A DNA stretch of 64,000 nt from Paenibacillus sp. JCM 10914 (GCF_001315105.1 NZ_BAZR01000002.1:124001-188000); one strand, 5' to 3'. Shown: positions 1 through 9,453, counted from the stretch's first letter. Translations and numbers: made by a program. The notes: generated by a model not told the origin, from the letters alone.

Positions 1-6
1 TGCGCA

Positions 7-56
7 AAGAAGGTTGTCTTGTGAGAATCCGAATTCTCATGCAAGACAACCTTCTT
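7..56. terminator. Long perfect hairpin downstream of bmrD
   Basis: Arms at 7-21 and 42-56 are perfectly complementary over 15 bp, with a second complementary pair inside (22-28 with 33-39). The structure begins 18 bases past the bmrD stop codon and most likely ends the bmrCD transcript. It may work in both directions, because the left neighbour lies outside the window. Confidence 0.75.
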
Positions 57-74
57 GTTTAGCTGGCTATGCGA

Positions 75-2189
75 TTACACATGACCGCTAGCCAGCTCAC
101 CAGCTGGCAGCGCGTTGCTGGATTCCTTCTGATCGGGGGCTGAGGTCACACTTCCTTGCTGGAGCTGATACATTTTATAATAACGCCCATTCAAGGACAT
201 TAGCTCATCATGCGATCCCTGTTCTACGATCTCACCGCGATGCAGGACGAGAATCTGGTCCGCACTGCGTATGGTAGACAGGCGGTGGGCGATGATAAAC
301 GTAGTACGTCCTCGCTTCAGCACCTCCAGCGCTTCCTGGATCAAGGCTTCTGTTTCAGTGTCAATATTGGCCGTGGCCTCATCCAGTATGAGAATGGCTG
401 GGTTGAAAGAAAGTGCACGCGCGAAGGAGATCAATTGTCGTTGTCCGGCAGACAATGTGCTCCCTTTCTCTAACACGGGCTCGTCAAAGCCTTGAGGCAA
501 ATGAGACAGCAACTGCTCCGCTCCGACGTCACGCAGAGCCTTCTCCACTTGTTCACGTGTGATTTCTGGATCGCCCAGGCTCACATTGGAGGCGATGGTG
601 CCTGTGAAGAGATACGGATCCTGCAGCACAATGCCCATATGCTTGCGCAGCCACTGTTTCGGCATCTCCGTAACGGGTTTGCCGTCAATCGTAATCGTCC
701 CTTTCTGCGGATCATAGAAACGGAATAACAGATTGATGATGGAACTCTTTCCTGACCCTGTGTGTCCTACCAAAGCGACCGTCTGTCCTTGTTTCGCCTC
801 GAAGGAGATATTCTTTAGTACGTAATCCTTATTGTAAGCAAATGAAACATCCTTGAATTCCACATTGCCAAGATAACGTGGCATTGTACCGTCCGTTACG
901 TTCTCCCCGGTTTCATCCATCAATTCGAATACGCGTTTCGCGGAGACGATGGAGGTATCGAGCGCGGCCAACTGATTGACCATGCCGGTAATCGGTTGAA
1001 ACATGCGGCCGAGCAAGTCGACAAAGGCGTACAGGACACCGATGGATACGATGCCGGCACCATTGAGTGACGATGAGCCGAAATACCAGAGTACCACGAC
1101 AAACGAGATGTTTCGAAGCACGTTGACAAGGTTATGAGTCGTGAACGAGTTTAGGTTCAGCATCTTGTTCTGATGAGCCATATAGTCCGCATTCAAGGCT
1201 TCAAACTCTTCTTGCGTCGCTTTTTGACGGCGGAATACACGGATAATGGCCATGCCTTGAATGGATTCATTAATAATCGCATTAATCTCACTCAATCGGG
1301 ACCGGATGACCGTGTTATAGCGAGTGGCGAATTTACGATAGAGTATCGTCCAGACAATCAGCATCGGAATCACAAAGAGGCTAATGAGGCCCAGCTTAAC
1401 GTCTAACAGGAACAGGGCTATATATACTCCGGTGATGTATACGGCTCCGGAACTGAAGTTGGACAGAACCGCAACGAACAAATCCTTGACCGCTTCCGTA
1501 TCGTTCGTGACCCTGGAGACGACTTTACCGGCCGGCAGATTGTCAAAGAAATTGACCGGCAGTCGTTGAATATGCGCGTAAACATCGGTTCGAAGCTTCT
1601 GAATCACTCGGTTCGCGGCAGATTGCAGCCAGTACGTACGGCCGAAGACGGTAATCATCGAGATCAACAGACAGATCATGAACAATCCGACGAGCTTGAA
1701 GATGCTGGGAAGCTCCGGCTTGTAAAATTCAAATAACTGATCGGTCGACAGTTTGACGGCAGGATACTGGCGCTGCTCTGAAGCGTAAGCGATCGTCATG
1801 ATGCCATTTTGGAAGTCACGTTTGCCTTCCACCCGCTCGACAGGCTCATCAATAAAATAAAAGCTGCTCCCTGCCTGCACGATTCTTACTTCCTGTCCAC
1901 GAGATTCGCCTTCTTGAAAGCGGTCCTCGCGCTTATAGTAGCTGCCATTGTATTCTGCAGCGTTGTCAGCTTGCGTTGCTTCATAATAGGGGCGCTCTAT
2001 GCCGAGAATATGGTCATCGATCATCGCCTTGGCGATGAACGGACCCGCAAGCTCAGCGGCAACCCCGATCGCAAGCAGAATTAATGCGGTGATGAAAGTA
2101 CCTTTTGCTGTAAGTGCATATCGGAACAGCCGTTTGGCAATTCCGGATTCTTTAGAGATCGTGTGATCTGTCATTTCAGTCGGAGTCAA
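75..2189 (-). CDS. bmrD: Multidrug ABC exporter subunit BmrD (YheH-like)
   Basis: This is a 704-residue ABC half-exporter: six membrane helices followed by an ATPase domain. Walker A GHTGSGKSS is near residue 475, the signature LSAGQRQ near 577, and Walker B with a catalytic glutamate (ILILDEATANID) near 597, followed by the AHRLS switch. A long soluble insertion between helices 1 and 2 (about residues 55-150) is characteristic of BmrD/YheH and is absent from most half-transporters. The TTG start at 2189 sits six bases after GAGGAGGTG; an ATG at 2174 is a weaker alternative. It follows bmrC directly (the start codon touches the bmrC stop), so the two are co-translated and should form a heterodimeric drug exporter. 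This subunit carries the catalytic Walker B glutamate that its partner lacks. Confidence 0.93.
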   Translation of the reverse strand: MTPTEMTDHTISKESGIAKRLFRYALTAKGTFITALILLAIGVAAELAGPFIAKAMIDDHILGIERPYYEATQADNAAEYNGSYYKREDRFQEGESRGQEVRIVQAGSSFYFIDEPVERVEGKRDFQNGIMTIAYASEQRQYPAVKLSTDQLFEFYKPELPSIFKLVGLFMICLLISMITVFGRTYWLQSAANRVIQKLRTDVYAHIQRLPVNFFDNLPAGKVVSRVTNDTEAVKDLFVAVLSNFSSGAVYITGVYIALFLLDVKLGLISLFVIPMLIVWTILYRKFATRYNTVIRSRLSEINAIINESIQGMAIIRVFRRQKATQEEFEALNADYMAHQNKMLNLNSFTTHNLVNVLRNISFVVVLWYFGSSSLNGAGIVSIGVLYAFVDLLGRMFQPITGMVNQLAALDTSIVSAKRVFELMDETGENVTDGTMPRYLGNVEFKDVSFAYNKDYVLKNISFEAKQGQTVALVGHTGSGKSSIINLLFRFYDPQKGTITIDGKPVTEMPKQWLRKHMGIVLQDPYLFTGTIASNVSLGDPEITREQVEKALRDVGAEQLLSHLPQGFDEPVLEKGSTLSAGQRQLISFARALSFNPAILILDEATANIDTETEALIQEALEVLKRGRTTFIIAHRLSTIRSADQILVLHRGEIVEQGSHDELMSLNGRYYKMYQLQQGSVTSAPDQKESSNALPAGELASGHV

Positions 2190-3947
2190 TTAAGACACCT
2201 CCTCAGAGGTTAAGTTGTGTTCGACCTGCTGGCGCTCATACTGCTCACGGTACCAGCCGTCTAGTTGCAAGAGCTCTTCATGAGTGCCCTGCTCTACAAT
2301 CTGCCCGTTCTCCAGCACGACAATCAGATCGGCATGCTGCACGGCGGACAGACGGTGGGTCGAGATGAGTGTGGTTTTACCGGCACGCTTGTTCCGTATA
2401 TTGTCGATGATTCTCGCTTCTGTTCTTGCATCGACGGCAGAGAGAGAGTCGTCAAGAATGAGAATCTCGGGATCGCTGATAAAAGCGCGTGCGAGTGAGA
2501 CACGTTGTTTTTGTCCGCCTGAAAGCGCGACGCCCTTTTCCCCTACAAGCGTATCTAATCCGTCGGACAACGTAATCAAATCCCGATCAAAGGCGGCCGT
2601 CGTGATCGCTTCCATAATCAGTTCATCACTGGCGTCCTTTTTACCGAATTGAATATTTGCGCGTACGGTCTTGGAGAACAGGATCTGTTCTTGCGGCACA
2701 TAGCCGATCCAGCTGTGCAGTTGGTTAGCTGCGAGATCCGTGATGCGCACGCCCGATATGAGAATGTCGCCGCTACCAGTCGGATACTCATGGAGAAGCT
2801 GCTTCAGCAATGTTGATTTGCCACTGCCGGTACGTCCAACCACGCCAAGTGTTTGACCTTTCTCCAATGTAAAATTAATGTGCTGCAGATTGTTGATCGT
2901 TGAAGTCGGATACTTGAAGGTCACATCCTGGAACTGAATTTGTTCCGGATTGTCCAGGCTGACAGGATTCTCGGGATCCTTCACATCCGCAGGGGTATGC
3001 AGCGTTTGGTTCACGCGATCCAGTGATGCATTTCCTCGTTGCATAATGTTGATCAGTTCTCCGATGGCGAACATCGGCCAGATCATCATCCCGAGATACA
3101 TATTGAAGGCGACGAGATCGCCAAGGGTAATCTGATTCTGGAATACGAGGTAGACCCCGTAGGTTAATCCAATGACATAGCTGAGTCCAATCGAGAAATT
3201 AATGGTTGGCTCGAAGAGTGCATCGACTTTGGCAACAGCCAGATTCTTACGGTATACATCATCGGTGATGTCTTGGAATCGCTTCTGGTCCGCACGTTCT
3301 TGCACATAGGCACGGACGACGCGAATGCCGGCTACCGACTCCAGTACTTGATCGTTCATGTCGCCAAAGGCGTTCTGGGCCAAGGTATAACGTTTATGGA
3401 TGGCCTTGCCATAGATTACCATACCAATGGCGATGATCGGCATCGGCAGAATAGCCGCCAGCGTTAACTTCCAGCTTACGATGAAGCCCATGGCAAACAG
3501 AACAACAATCAAATAAATGGTCGAGTCGGTCATCACCAGCATCCCGAATCCGGCGGTAGCGGCAACGGAACGCAGGTCATTGGTTGCTTTGGCCATGAGA
3601 TCCCCGGTCCGGTTACGCTCAAAAAACGGGGGGAGCATTCCGAGCAAGTGGTTCATGTATCGCGTGCGAAGCAGTCGTTCAACGAGGTTCGCTCCTCCGA
3701 ACAAACGGTGCATCCATATGTACGTGGCGCAGTACACAACGGCTACGATCCCGACAATCATAAGTAAATATTTGGTGAGAGAAGCCCAGGTAATCGAGCT
3801 GCTGACGATATCGTCAATGGCGTTTCCAAGCAGCAACGGCGGCAGTAATTCAACGAGTCCGCAGAAGATCAGGAGAGCAAGCCCGATCAGATAGCGTTTC
3901 TTCTCACGCTTGAAAAACCAGCTTAAATTTTTTAGTACGGCAAACAC
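2190..3947 (-). CDS. bmrC: Multidrug ABC exporter subunit BmrC (YheI-like)
   Basis: The frame is open up to 4055, but the extra codons run through the attenuator hairpin. The GTG at 3947, preceded by GGAAGGGA, gives 585 residues, the length I recall for B. subtilis BmrC, and an N-terminus MFAVLKNLSWFF typical of the family. It has six membrane helices, then Walker A GRTGSGKST near residue 370, signature LSGGQKQR, and a Walker B ending in Asp-Asp (ILILDDSLSAVD, near 495), so the catalytic glutamate is replaced by aspartate. That degenerate site is a known feature of BmrC in the asymmetric BmrCD exporter. Expression is probably controlled by the leader ORF and terminator upstream. Confidence 0.93.
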   Translation of the reverse strand: MFAVLKNLSWFFKREKKRYLIGLALLIFCGLVELLPPLLLGNAIDDIVSSSITWASLTKYLLMIVGIVAVVYCATYIWMHRLFGGANLVERLLRTRYMNHLLGMLPPFFERNRTGDLMAKATNDLRSVAATAGFGMLVMTDSTIYLIVVLFAMGFIVSWKLTLAAILPMPIIAIGMVIYGKAIHKRYTLAQNAFGDMNDQVLESVAGIRVVRAYVQERADQKRFQDITDDVYRKNLAVAKVDALFEPTINFSIGLSYVIGLTYGVYLVFQNQITLGDLVAFNMYLGMMIWPMFAIGELINIMQRGNASLDRVNQTLHTPADVKDPENPVSLDNPEQIQFQDVTFKYPTSTINNLQHINFTLEKGQTLGVVGRTGSGKSTLLKQLLHEYPTGSGDILISGVRITDLAANQLHSWIGYVPQEQILFSKTVRANIQFGKKDASDELIMEAITTAAFDRDLITLSDGLDTLVGEKGVALSGGQKQRVSLARAFISDPEILILDDSLSAVDARTEARIIDNIRNKRAGKTTLISTHRLSAVQHADLIVVLENGQIVEQGTHEELLQLDGWYREQYERQQVEHNLTSEEVS

Positions 3948-4002
3948 AAATATCCCTTCCTTTCCAAATATAGCGCTATGGATCATATCCGTCCGCAGCC
4001 AT

Positions 4003-4037
4003 AAAAAAAGCACATCCTCCGATAACGGACGATATGC
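4003..4037 (-). terminator. Attenuator terminator in the bmrCD leader
   Basis: On the minus strand an 11-bp stem (one G-G mismatch, one G-U pair) with a six-base loop is followed by seven U. It lies between the leader peptide stop (4144) and the bmrC start (3947), so it should stop transcription unless an alternative fold forms. A competing hairpin (GCACGG paired with CCGTGC) lies just upstream. Confidence 0.7.
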
Positions 4038-4143
4038 TTTAGGGTCATTATTCACTTATCATTCGCACGGCGATCGTGACTTCCGTGCAGCGGTTACCAG
4101 TCTATATGAACGGGATTGCTTACAGTCATATAAGGCTGGGTGT

Positions 4144-4233
4144 TTATGAGACAGCACCATCGGGGAGTCGATCCATATTCAGTTGTCGGTTGTCATCCAG
4201 ATGATCTTTATCCATACCGACGAGATTAAACAT
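4144..4233 (-). CDS. Leader peptide of the bmrCD operon (BmrB-like)
   Basis: A 29-codon ORF starts at ATG 4233 behind GAAAGGGTGAG and ends with TAA at 4144. The peptide begins MFNLVGMDKDHLDDN and has no membrane segment or recognisable domain. It lies between a strong sigma-A promoter and the attenuator hairpin, the position held by bmrB in B. subtilis, where ribosome stalling by antibiotics permits read-through into bmrCD. The peptide is shorter than the B. subtilis leader as I remember it, so function is inferred from position only. Confidence 0.6.
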   Translation of the reverse strand: MFNLVGMDKDHLDDNRQLNMDRLPDGAVS

Positions 4234-4291
4234 GACACTCACCCTTTCTTCGTAATTTTACATATAATTCAAATGATCTGGTATGGACTGA

Positions 4292-4321
4292 ATTTTATCA
4301 CCACGAACTAGAATGTGTCAA
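4292..4321 (-). promoter_or_regulatory. Sigma-A promoter of the bmr leader
   Basis: A perfect -35 TTGACA (4321-4316) is separated by 18 bases from -10 TAAAAT (4297-4292), about 60 bases before the leader ATG. Confidence 0.75.
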
Positions 4322-4385
4322 AGCATTTTTTCCAAAGGATAGATTGCGCTTCGTTCTTATGTCACTATTTTGTTATCAAAATGAT

Positions 4386-4415
4386 TTGTAACGAGGTGTC
4401 CCTTTGCGTTATGAT
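4386..4415 (+). promoter_or_regulatory. Sigma-A promoter upstream of the YneR-like gene
   Basis: TTGTAA (4386-4391), an 18-base spacer and TATGAT (4410-4415) lie about 90 bases before the next start codon and are divergent from the bmr promoter. Confidence 0.5.
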
Positions 4416-4507
4416 ACTTATACAACCTGAAACATACGATTCCTTGCCCCTTCAATTTTGAGTCATGCGGATCATCAGAATATGATGTTAAGGAAGGTGT
4501 ATGCACC

Positions 4508-4813
4508 ATGCAAATACAAGTCAGTGATCAGGCAGCACGTTGGTATAAAAAAGAGCTCGAGCTACAAGAGGGCACATTTGTGCGTTTCTTTCCGCGATAT
4601 AGTTCTGGTGGCGGGCTTCACCCTGGTTTTTCGCTCGGTATATCTGTAGAGGAGCCGAGAGATGCTGGTTTGACCGAGCGCTCGGAGGAAGTTACGTTTT
4701 TTATGGAAGAACAGGATTTGTGGTACTTGAAGGGTTACACACTTCGTGTGAAATATGAGGAATCCATGGATGACATTTCCTATATTTATGAAGAAGAGGG
4801 CGCAGTAAATTAA
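4508..4813 (+). CDS. HesB/YneR-family protein
   Basis: This 101-residue acidic protein has the HesB/IscA-like fold signature seen in B. subtilis YneR: MQIQVSDQAARWYKKELEL, a glycine-rich turn (YSSGGGLHPGFSLGI), and a C-terminal strand region. Unlike true IscA iron-sulfur carriers it has no cysteine, so a direct cluster-scaffold role is unlikely; its function is unknown. The ATG at 4508 follows AAGGAAGGTG. It lies 47 bases upstream of a NUDIX gene on the same strand, so the two may share the promoter at 4386. Confidence 0.8.
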   Translation: MQIQVSDQAARWYKKELELQEGTFVRFFPRYSSGGGLHPGFSLGISVEEPRDAGLTERSEEVTFFMEEQDLWYLKGYTLRVKYEESMDDISYIYEEEGAVN

Positions 4814-4860
4814 CCTAGTAGATAACTGCAGCGCCATCTAGGGAGAGGAGGTTCCCCAAG

Positions 4861-5310
4861 ATGAGCGTATATCACCGCGATATTCGCCAGTATTTCGGCA
4901 AACGTTCGGTGGTCCGCGTGAAAGCGGCGGTACTGGTGCCGAACGAGAATGGGCAGATCCTGCTGTTGAAACGGCAGAATAAGGACGTGTGGGGGCTCCC
5001 CATGGGAAATTTGAAGCCGGGTGAGGCTCTTGAGGACACAGCTTCGCGTGAGCTGTGGGAAGAGAGCGGGCTGACTGCGGATGATATGCGGCTCTTGGAT
5101 CTGGTATCGGGTCCGGAGTATATGAAGAAGCATCCTGGCGGGGACGAGGAGTATTATGTGATCGGCGTCTATGAGGCGACCGGTCTGCATAGCGCCATCC
5201 ATTTGTCACCGAGTGCGGAGGTGTCGCTGAAGTTTTATAGCTTGGACGAAATGCCGAGCATGGATGCCATTACGATTCATTTATTGGACAAAATACGCAA
5301 TCGACGTTAA
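4861..5310 (+). CDS. NUDIX hydrolase
   Basis: A 149-residue single-domain NUDIX protein. The Nudix box is complete (about residues 49-71): Gly, then Glu seven residues later, then REL-WEE-SG, matching GX5EX7REUXEEXGU, so the metal-binding glutamates are present. The family cleaves nucleoside diphosphates linked to another group (oxidised dNTPs, ADP-sugars and others); the substrate cannot be told from sequence. The start is ATG 4861 behind GGGAGAGGAGG. A strong hairpin 15 bases after the stop ends the transcript. Confidence 0.9.
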   Translation: MSVYHRDIRQYFGKRSVVRVKAAVLVPNENGQILLLKRQNKDVWGLPMGNLKPGEALEDTASRELWEESGLTADDMRLLDLVSGPEYMKKHPGGDEEYYVIGVYEATGLHSAIHLSPSAEVSLKFYSLDEMPSMDAITIHLLDKIRNRR

Positions 5311-5324
5311 TCGTTCCGTCATGG

Positions 5325-5363
5325 AGGAGTCCCACCCCATACTACCGGGGAGGGACTCCTTTG
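5325..5363 (+). terminator. Rho-independent terminator after the NUDIX gene
   Basis: A nine-base stem AGGAGTCCC / GGGACTCCT (5325-5333 with 5352-5360) is followed by a short T run. Confidence 0.75.
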
Positions 5364-5410
5364 CTGCTGAAAGCCGCTATACATATTGAGATAGTGACAC
5401 TTGACGTTCT

Positions 5411-5923
5411 TTACGGCTGTTCGAGTATCGGGATCTCGAGTGCAAAGTCGAAATCATCAATATCATACACTTGCACGGGAAGAGCGCTTTCAACGATGCG
5501 CTGAATCAATTCGTATTGATCGGTAAGGATCGGGGCCTCGACCCGCTGGGATGTTAACAGCAGCTCGGTTTCCACCGGATCGAATGATTCGCCGTAAGGT
5601 GCTGTATCCATCGCGTTCATAATGGATACCCGCGTGGATTCACCGACCGGGATGGACGGGCTCGTTGCCCATGGAACCTGCAATGCGCGTTCGATCTTCT
5701 TTTTGTTCAGCGGTTCCTCGAAGTAGGAGATCAGTTCGCCGATCTTTATTTTAACATGCTGATCGTCAGCACTATTATTCATGAGGTGTTCATCGGTTGC
5801 ATGAAGTTCGTATAATTCCAGGATCGTTGTGTAAGGAATAATGTATTCCACAGGCTTAGGGGGTACAAGCAATTGGCCATATATCGCCAACATGACGGCT
5901 TCCGTCACGAATGTTCTGGTCAT
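5411..5923 (-). CDS. Conserved hypothetical protein
   Basis: A 170-residue soluble acidic protein starting MTRTFVTEAVMLAIYGQLL. I recognise it as a type of protein common in Paenibacillus but know no function. There is no signal peptide, long membrane helix or nucleotide-binding motif; the C-terminal third is rich in Asp and Glu. It starts at ATG 5923 behind AGGAGG and is a lone minus-strand gene between plus-strand neighbours, so it is probably transcribed alone. Confidence 0.7.
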   Translation of the reverse strand: MTRTFVTEAVMLAIYGQLLVPPKPVEYIIPYTTILELYELHATDEHLMNNSADDQHVKIKIGELISYFEEPLNKKKIERALQVPWATSPSIPVGESTRVSIMNAMDTAPYGESFDPVETELLLTSQRVEAPILTDQYELIQRIVESALPVQVYDIDDFDFALEIPILEQP

Positions 5924-6058
5924 GTATTAAATCCTCCTGCGTGACAAGATACAATGCATAAGTTTTAGAACTAATAAAGCACTGAAGCGCATAATTGTCA
6001 ACTGCTCTTGCTGCTGCAGCCAGGTGAATGTTACATAAGAGAGGGGCTGTTATCACCA

Positions 6059-7801
6059 TTGAAATCATGGAGAATCTATTATCCGTTCGTTAAGCCCTAT
6101 ATGAAATGGATCATCCTCACGCTCATTATAGGCATGATCAAGTTCGGTATTCCACTGTTGCTGCCGATGATCATGAAATATGTGGTGGATGATCTGCTGA
6201 TCGATCAGACGTTGTCCATCGAACAGAAGATCGAGCAATTGATGTGGATACTTGGCGGAACCCTCGCGTTGTTTGTCATCGTCCGAGGTCCCGTGGAGTA
6301 TTTAAGACAATATTTCGCCCAGTTTATAACGAGCCGTATCCTATTTGATATGCGGAACCGGCTGTACGCCCATTTGCAGCGTCTGTCGCTGCGGTATTAT
6401 CAGAATACGAAGGTTGGGGAGGGCATCTCCCGTTTCATTAACGATGTGGAGCAGTCGAAGAATTTAGTCGAAGTCGGCATGATGAACATCTGGTTGGATA
6501 TGTTCACGCTGTTGTTCGTCCTTGTCATCATGTTCTTCATGAACGGTGCTTACCTTGGTTTCAATTGCCGTACTTCCCTTGTATGGGCTTGCTGTTAACC
6601 TGCTATACAAACGATTGAAGAAGCTCACGAAGGATCGCTCCCAAGCACTGGCCGGCATACAGGCTTATTTGCATGAACGGATATCCGGGATCTCGGTTAT
6701 CCGCAGTTTCACGATGGAGCGCTATGATCAGAAGAAGTTCGAAGGCATCAACGGAAACTTTCTTAATAAAGCGATGGCACAGACCCGATGGAACGCATTG
6801 ACCTTCTCGGTGATTAACACCTTGACGGACATCGCGCCGATTCTCGTGATCGGCTACGGAGGATACCGCGTCATTCAAGGAGACTTGACGCTCGGTACAT
6901 TTGTAGCGTTCTTCGGTTATCTGGACCGATTGTATGCGCCCCTCCGCCGTTTGATCAATTCGTCCACGGTGTTAACGCAGGCTTCAGCGTCCCTGGAGCG
7001 GGTTAAGGAGCTAATGGACGAGCCTTATGATATTGTCGACCGTCCAGATGCCAAAACACTCAAATCGGCTGGACAAATCGAGTTTGATCATGTGTATTTT
7101 AAATACAATGATAATGGGGAGTGGGTACTGAAGGACATCAATCTGACGATCCGCCAAGGACAGACAGTAGCGTTTGTCGGTATGAGCGGTGGGGGAAATC
7201 GTCACTGATCGGATTGATTCCACGATTCTACGATGTGCAGCAAGGGGCGGTTAAGATTAGCGGTCAGGATGTAAGGGACCTTACGCTGGATAGTCTGCGT
7301 GGATCTGTCGGAATGGTGCTGCAGGATAATTTCTTGTTTAGCGGATCGGTCCGCGAGAATATTCTGTTCGGGAACCCGGAGGCGAGCGAGGAGGCGATTA
7401 TCGCCGCTGCGCAAGCGGCCAACGCACATGAGTTTATCTCCCAGTTGCCGCAAGGATATGATACGGAGGTTGGTGAGAGAGGTGTGAAATTGTCCGGCGG
7501 CCAGAAGCAGCGGCTTGCCATTGCTCGCGTTTTCCTGAAGAACCCAGACATTCTCGTGCTGGACGAGGCCACCTCGGCGCTCGATCTCGAGTCCGAGCAT
7601 TTGATTCAGCAGGCGCTGCAATCGCTGTCCACTAATCGTACGACACTGATTGTGGCTCATCGCCTCTCGACGATTACCCACGCGGACCAGATTGTGGTCC
7701 TTGAGAATGGCATGATTACGGAGCAAGGCACGCATTCGGAATTGATGAACCTCGAGGGCAGCTATGCCCGGTTGTACAATGTACAGCATCTGGAGGTATA
7801 A
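6059..7801 (+). CDS. ABC exporter, fused permease-ATPase (two frameshifts)
   Basis: Three overlapping frames make up one half-size exporter of about 580 residues (MsbA/YgaD-like). The likely start is TTG 6059 (product begins [14 protein letters not shown]) behind GAGAGGGG. Frame one ends near 6598, frame two covers 6546-7208 and frame three 7121-7801. The first shift, near 6544, is a gained base (or two lost) between FMNG and [14 protein letters not shown]. The second is a lost A near 7194: restoring it converts GGGNRH-stop into a perfect Walker A, GMSGGGKSSL. Frame three carries signature LSGGQKQR, Walker [13 protein letters not shown] and the AHRLS switch. All core motifs survive, so errors in the sequence are more likely than gene decay. 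Confidence 0.85.
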
Positions 7802-7814
7802 AGAAGCAACAGCT

Positions 7815-7864
7815 AACAAAGGTCGAAGACAAGCTCTGTATGAGTCTTGTCTTCGACCTTTGTT
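7815..7864. terminator. Bidirectional terminator between convergent genes
   Basis: A perfect 19-bp stem (7815-7833 with 7846-7864) lies between the ABC exporter and the convergent DUF441 gene, with A and T tracts suiting both directions. Confidence 0.85.
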
Positions 7865-7877
7865 CATGTATCTTTGA

Positions 7878-8321
7878 TTAGGATTTGCCAATCAGCAGCG
7901 ACAACAGCCCGGCGGCGATAAGCGGCCCCACCGGTACACCGCGAAAGAGCGCCACACCAAGCACGGTGCCAACGAGCAGCCCGGCAACCACCGTTGGATT
8001 ACTTCCCATCAGAGTGGCTCCGCGTCCTCCCAAGTAAGCTACCAGCATGCCTACGGCAATGGCTAGGAGCGACTTCCAGTTCAAGAACGACTCGCCGATG
8101 GTTTGCAGGCTGATCTTCCCGCTAGCGAGAGGGGACATGACACCAATTGTCAGTATGATAATGCCGATGGTTAGACCGTACTTCTCCAGCCAGGGGAATG
8201 CCTGTTGGAAACCGGTTACCCGGAGCAGCAACAGCGTGAGCATCGCAATCGTGACGGCTGAATTGCTGCTGATAATACCGAGTGCCGCCATCGCAAGCAG
8301 AATGAGAGACGTCACATCCAT
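7878..8321 (-). CDS. DUF441/UPF0756 membrane protein (YtwI-like)
   Basis: A very hydrophobic 147-residue protein with about four membrane helices and the family's conserved segment [22 protein letters not shown], then a glycine-rich [16 protein letters not shown] stretch. The family is widespread in Bacillota and its function is unknown. It starts at ATG 8321 behind AGGAGTGAAT and follows ypdA on the same strand with a 20-base gap, so the two probably form an operon; nothing else ties it to thiol metabolism. Confidence 0.88.
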   Translation of the reverse strand: MDVTSLILLAMAALGIISSNSAVTIAMLTLLLLRVTGFQQAFPWLEKYGLTIGIIILTIGVMSPLASGKISLQTIGESFLNWKSLLAIAVGMLVAYLGGRGATLMGSNPTVVAGLLVGTVLGVALFRGVPVGPLIAAGLLSLLIGKS

Positions 8322-8341
8322 GGAGATTCACTCCTTTATAC

Positions 8342-9319
8342 TTAAGCGTTAGTAGCCAGGTGCTGAGCAATCAACCTGCCGTGGAAACGTCCCGTTTCGA
8401 TAAACACTTCGTTCGCGTTCCGACCCGATGCGATCACGCCGGCTACGAAGAGTCCTGCCACGTTTGTCTCCATCGTATCCGGGTTATATAACGGTTTCTC
8501 CATCTCATCATCCATTTGGACACCGGAAGAAGCCAGGAGTTTGCGATCTGGCCGGAAGCCGGTCAGGGCGAGTACAAAGTCGTTAGGGATGTGCTGCTCT
8601 CCGGCTTCTGGCGTTATCAGTGTAATGGAGGTTTCATCAATATTCACGACCGAGGAGCTCAGGTGCAGCTTGATGCGGCCTTTCTGTACCATGCCTTCGA
8701 ACAGAGGTCTTACCCAGGGCTTAATATTCGGCGATATCGTCTCACCGCGGTAGACCATCGTAACGTCTGCTCCAACGCGAAGCAATTCCATGGCCGCATC
8801 CACGGCGGAATTACTGCCGCCAATGATGGCAGTCTGCATCCCGGCATACGGATGGGCTTCGCGGAAGTAATGAGTTACTTTCTCCAAGTCTTCACCGGGA
8901 ATGCCAATATAATTCGGATGGTCAAAATAACCAGTTGCAATTACGACATGCCGGGCCTGCCGCGTTGTTTCATCACCGCTCCGCAGCCTCGTTTGCACCT
9001 CGAAGGTACCGTCGTTTAGTTTAGTGATGGTCAGAGCTTCTTCATATGGGGATATCTTAAGATTATAATGACGAGCTACCCGTCTATAATAGGCGAGTGC
9101 CTCGTGCCGAAAGGGTTTATCATTTGATATGGCAAACGGGACATCCCCGATTTCAAGCATCTCAGCCGTACTGAAGAACTGCATATGTGTCGGATAGAGG
9201 TAAATGGAATGAACGACATTGTGTTTGTCAATGATTTCGCTGCTGAGGCCTTGGCGGCCGCACTCAATCGCAGCGGCCAGACCGCATGGTCCCGCGCCGA
9301 TAATTAAGACGTCTAGCAT
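8342..9319 (-). CDS. ypdA: Putative bacillithiol-disulfide reductase YpdA
   Basis: A 325-residue FAD/NAD(P)H oxidoreductase. The N-terminal Rossmann motif is GAGPCGLAAA (residues 8-17), and a second nucleotide-binding motif GGSNSAVDAAMELL lies near residue 167. It ends with the FAD-contacting segment GLFVAGVIASGRNANEVFIETGRFHG. It lacks a CxxC active-site pair typical of thioredoxin reductase, as expected for YpdA, which reduces oxidised bacillithiol. The start is ATG 9319 behind AGGAGG. It implies that the host uses bacillithiol as its low-molecular-weight thiol. Confidence 0.92.
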   Translation of the reverse strand: MLDVLIIGAGPCGLAAAIECGRQGLSSEIIDKHNVVHSIYLYPTHMQFFSTAEMLEIGDVPFAISNDKPFRHEALAYYRRVARHYNLKISPYEEALTITKLNDGTFEVQTRLRSGDETTRQARHVVIATGYFDHPNYIGIPGEDLEKVTHYFREAHPYAGMQTAIIGGSNSAVDAAMELLRVGADVTMVYRGETISPNIKPWVRPLFEGMVQKGRIKLHLSSSVVNIDETSITLITPEAGEQHIPNDFVLALTGFRPDRKLLASSGVQMDDEMEKPLYNPDTMETNVAGLFVAGVIASGRNANEVFIETGRFHGRLIAQHLATNA

Positions 9320-9424
9320 GGTGAACCTCCTTATGTAATAACCTTACGCTATGAATCAGCATTATAATCCTACAGCATCTACAACGATAAATCCAGAATC
9401 GGTGATTGACAGCGACTTCAAATT

Positions 9425-9453
9425 TGATTAACATCTAATTAGATGTTATATAA
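9425..9453 (+). promoter_or_regulatory. Promoter with a perfect palindromic operator in its spacer
   Basis: TTGATT (9425-9430), a 17-base spacer and TATATA (9448-9453) form a promoter. The spacer is almost exactly filled by the 18-bp perfect palindrome AACATCTAATTAGATGTT (9431-9448). Two more TTAGAT half-sites follow downstream. A repressor bound here would block RNA polymerase. Confidence 0.6.

Noticed and set aside
3948..4055. N-terminal extension of BmrC
   Set aside because: These codons run through the attenuator stem and U run, and GTG 3947 gives the normal family length with a ribosome site.
4810..5209. Two long minus-strand ORFs opposite the NUDIX gene
   Set aside because: They are antisense shadows of a clear NUDIX coding frame, and their products are Arg/Pro/Ser-rich without domains.
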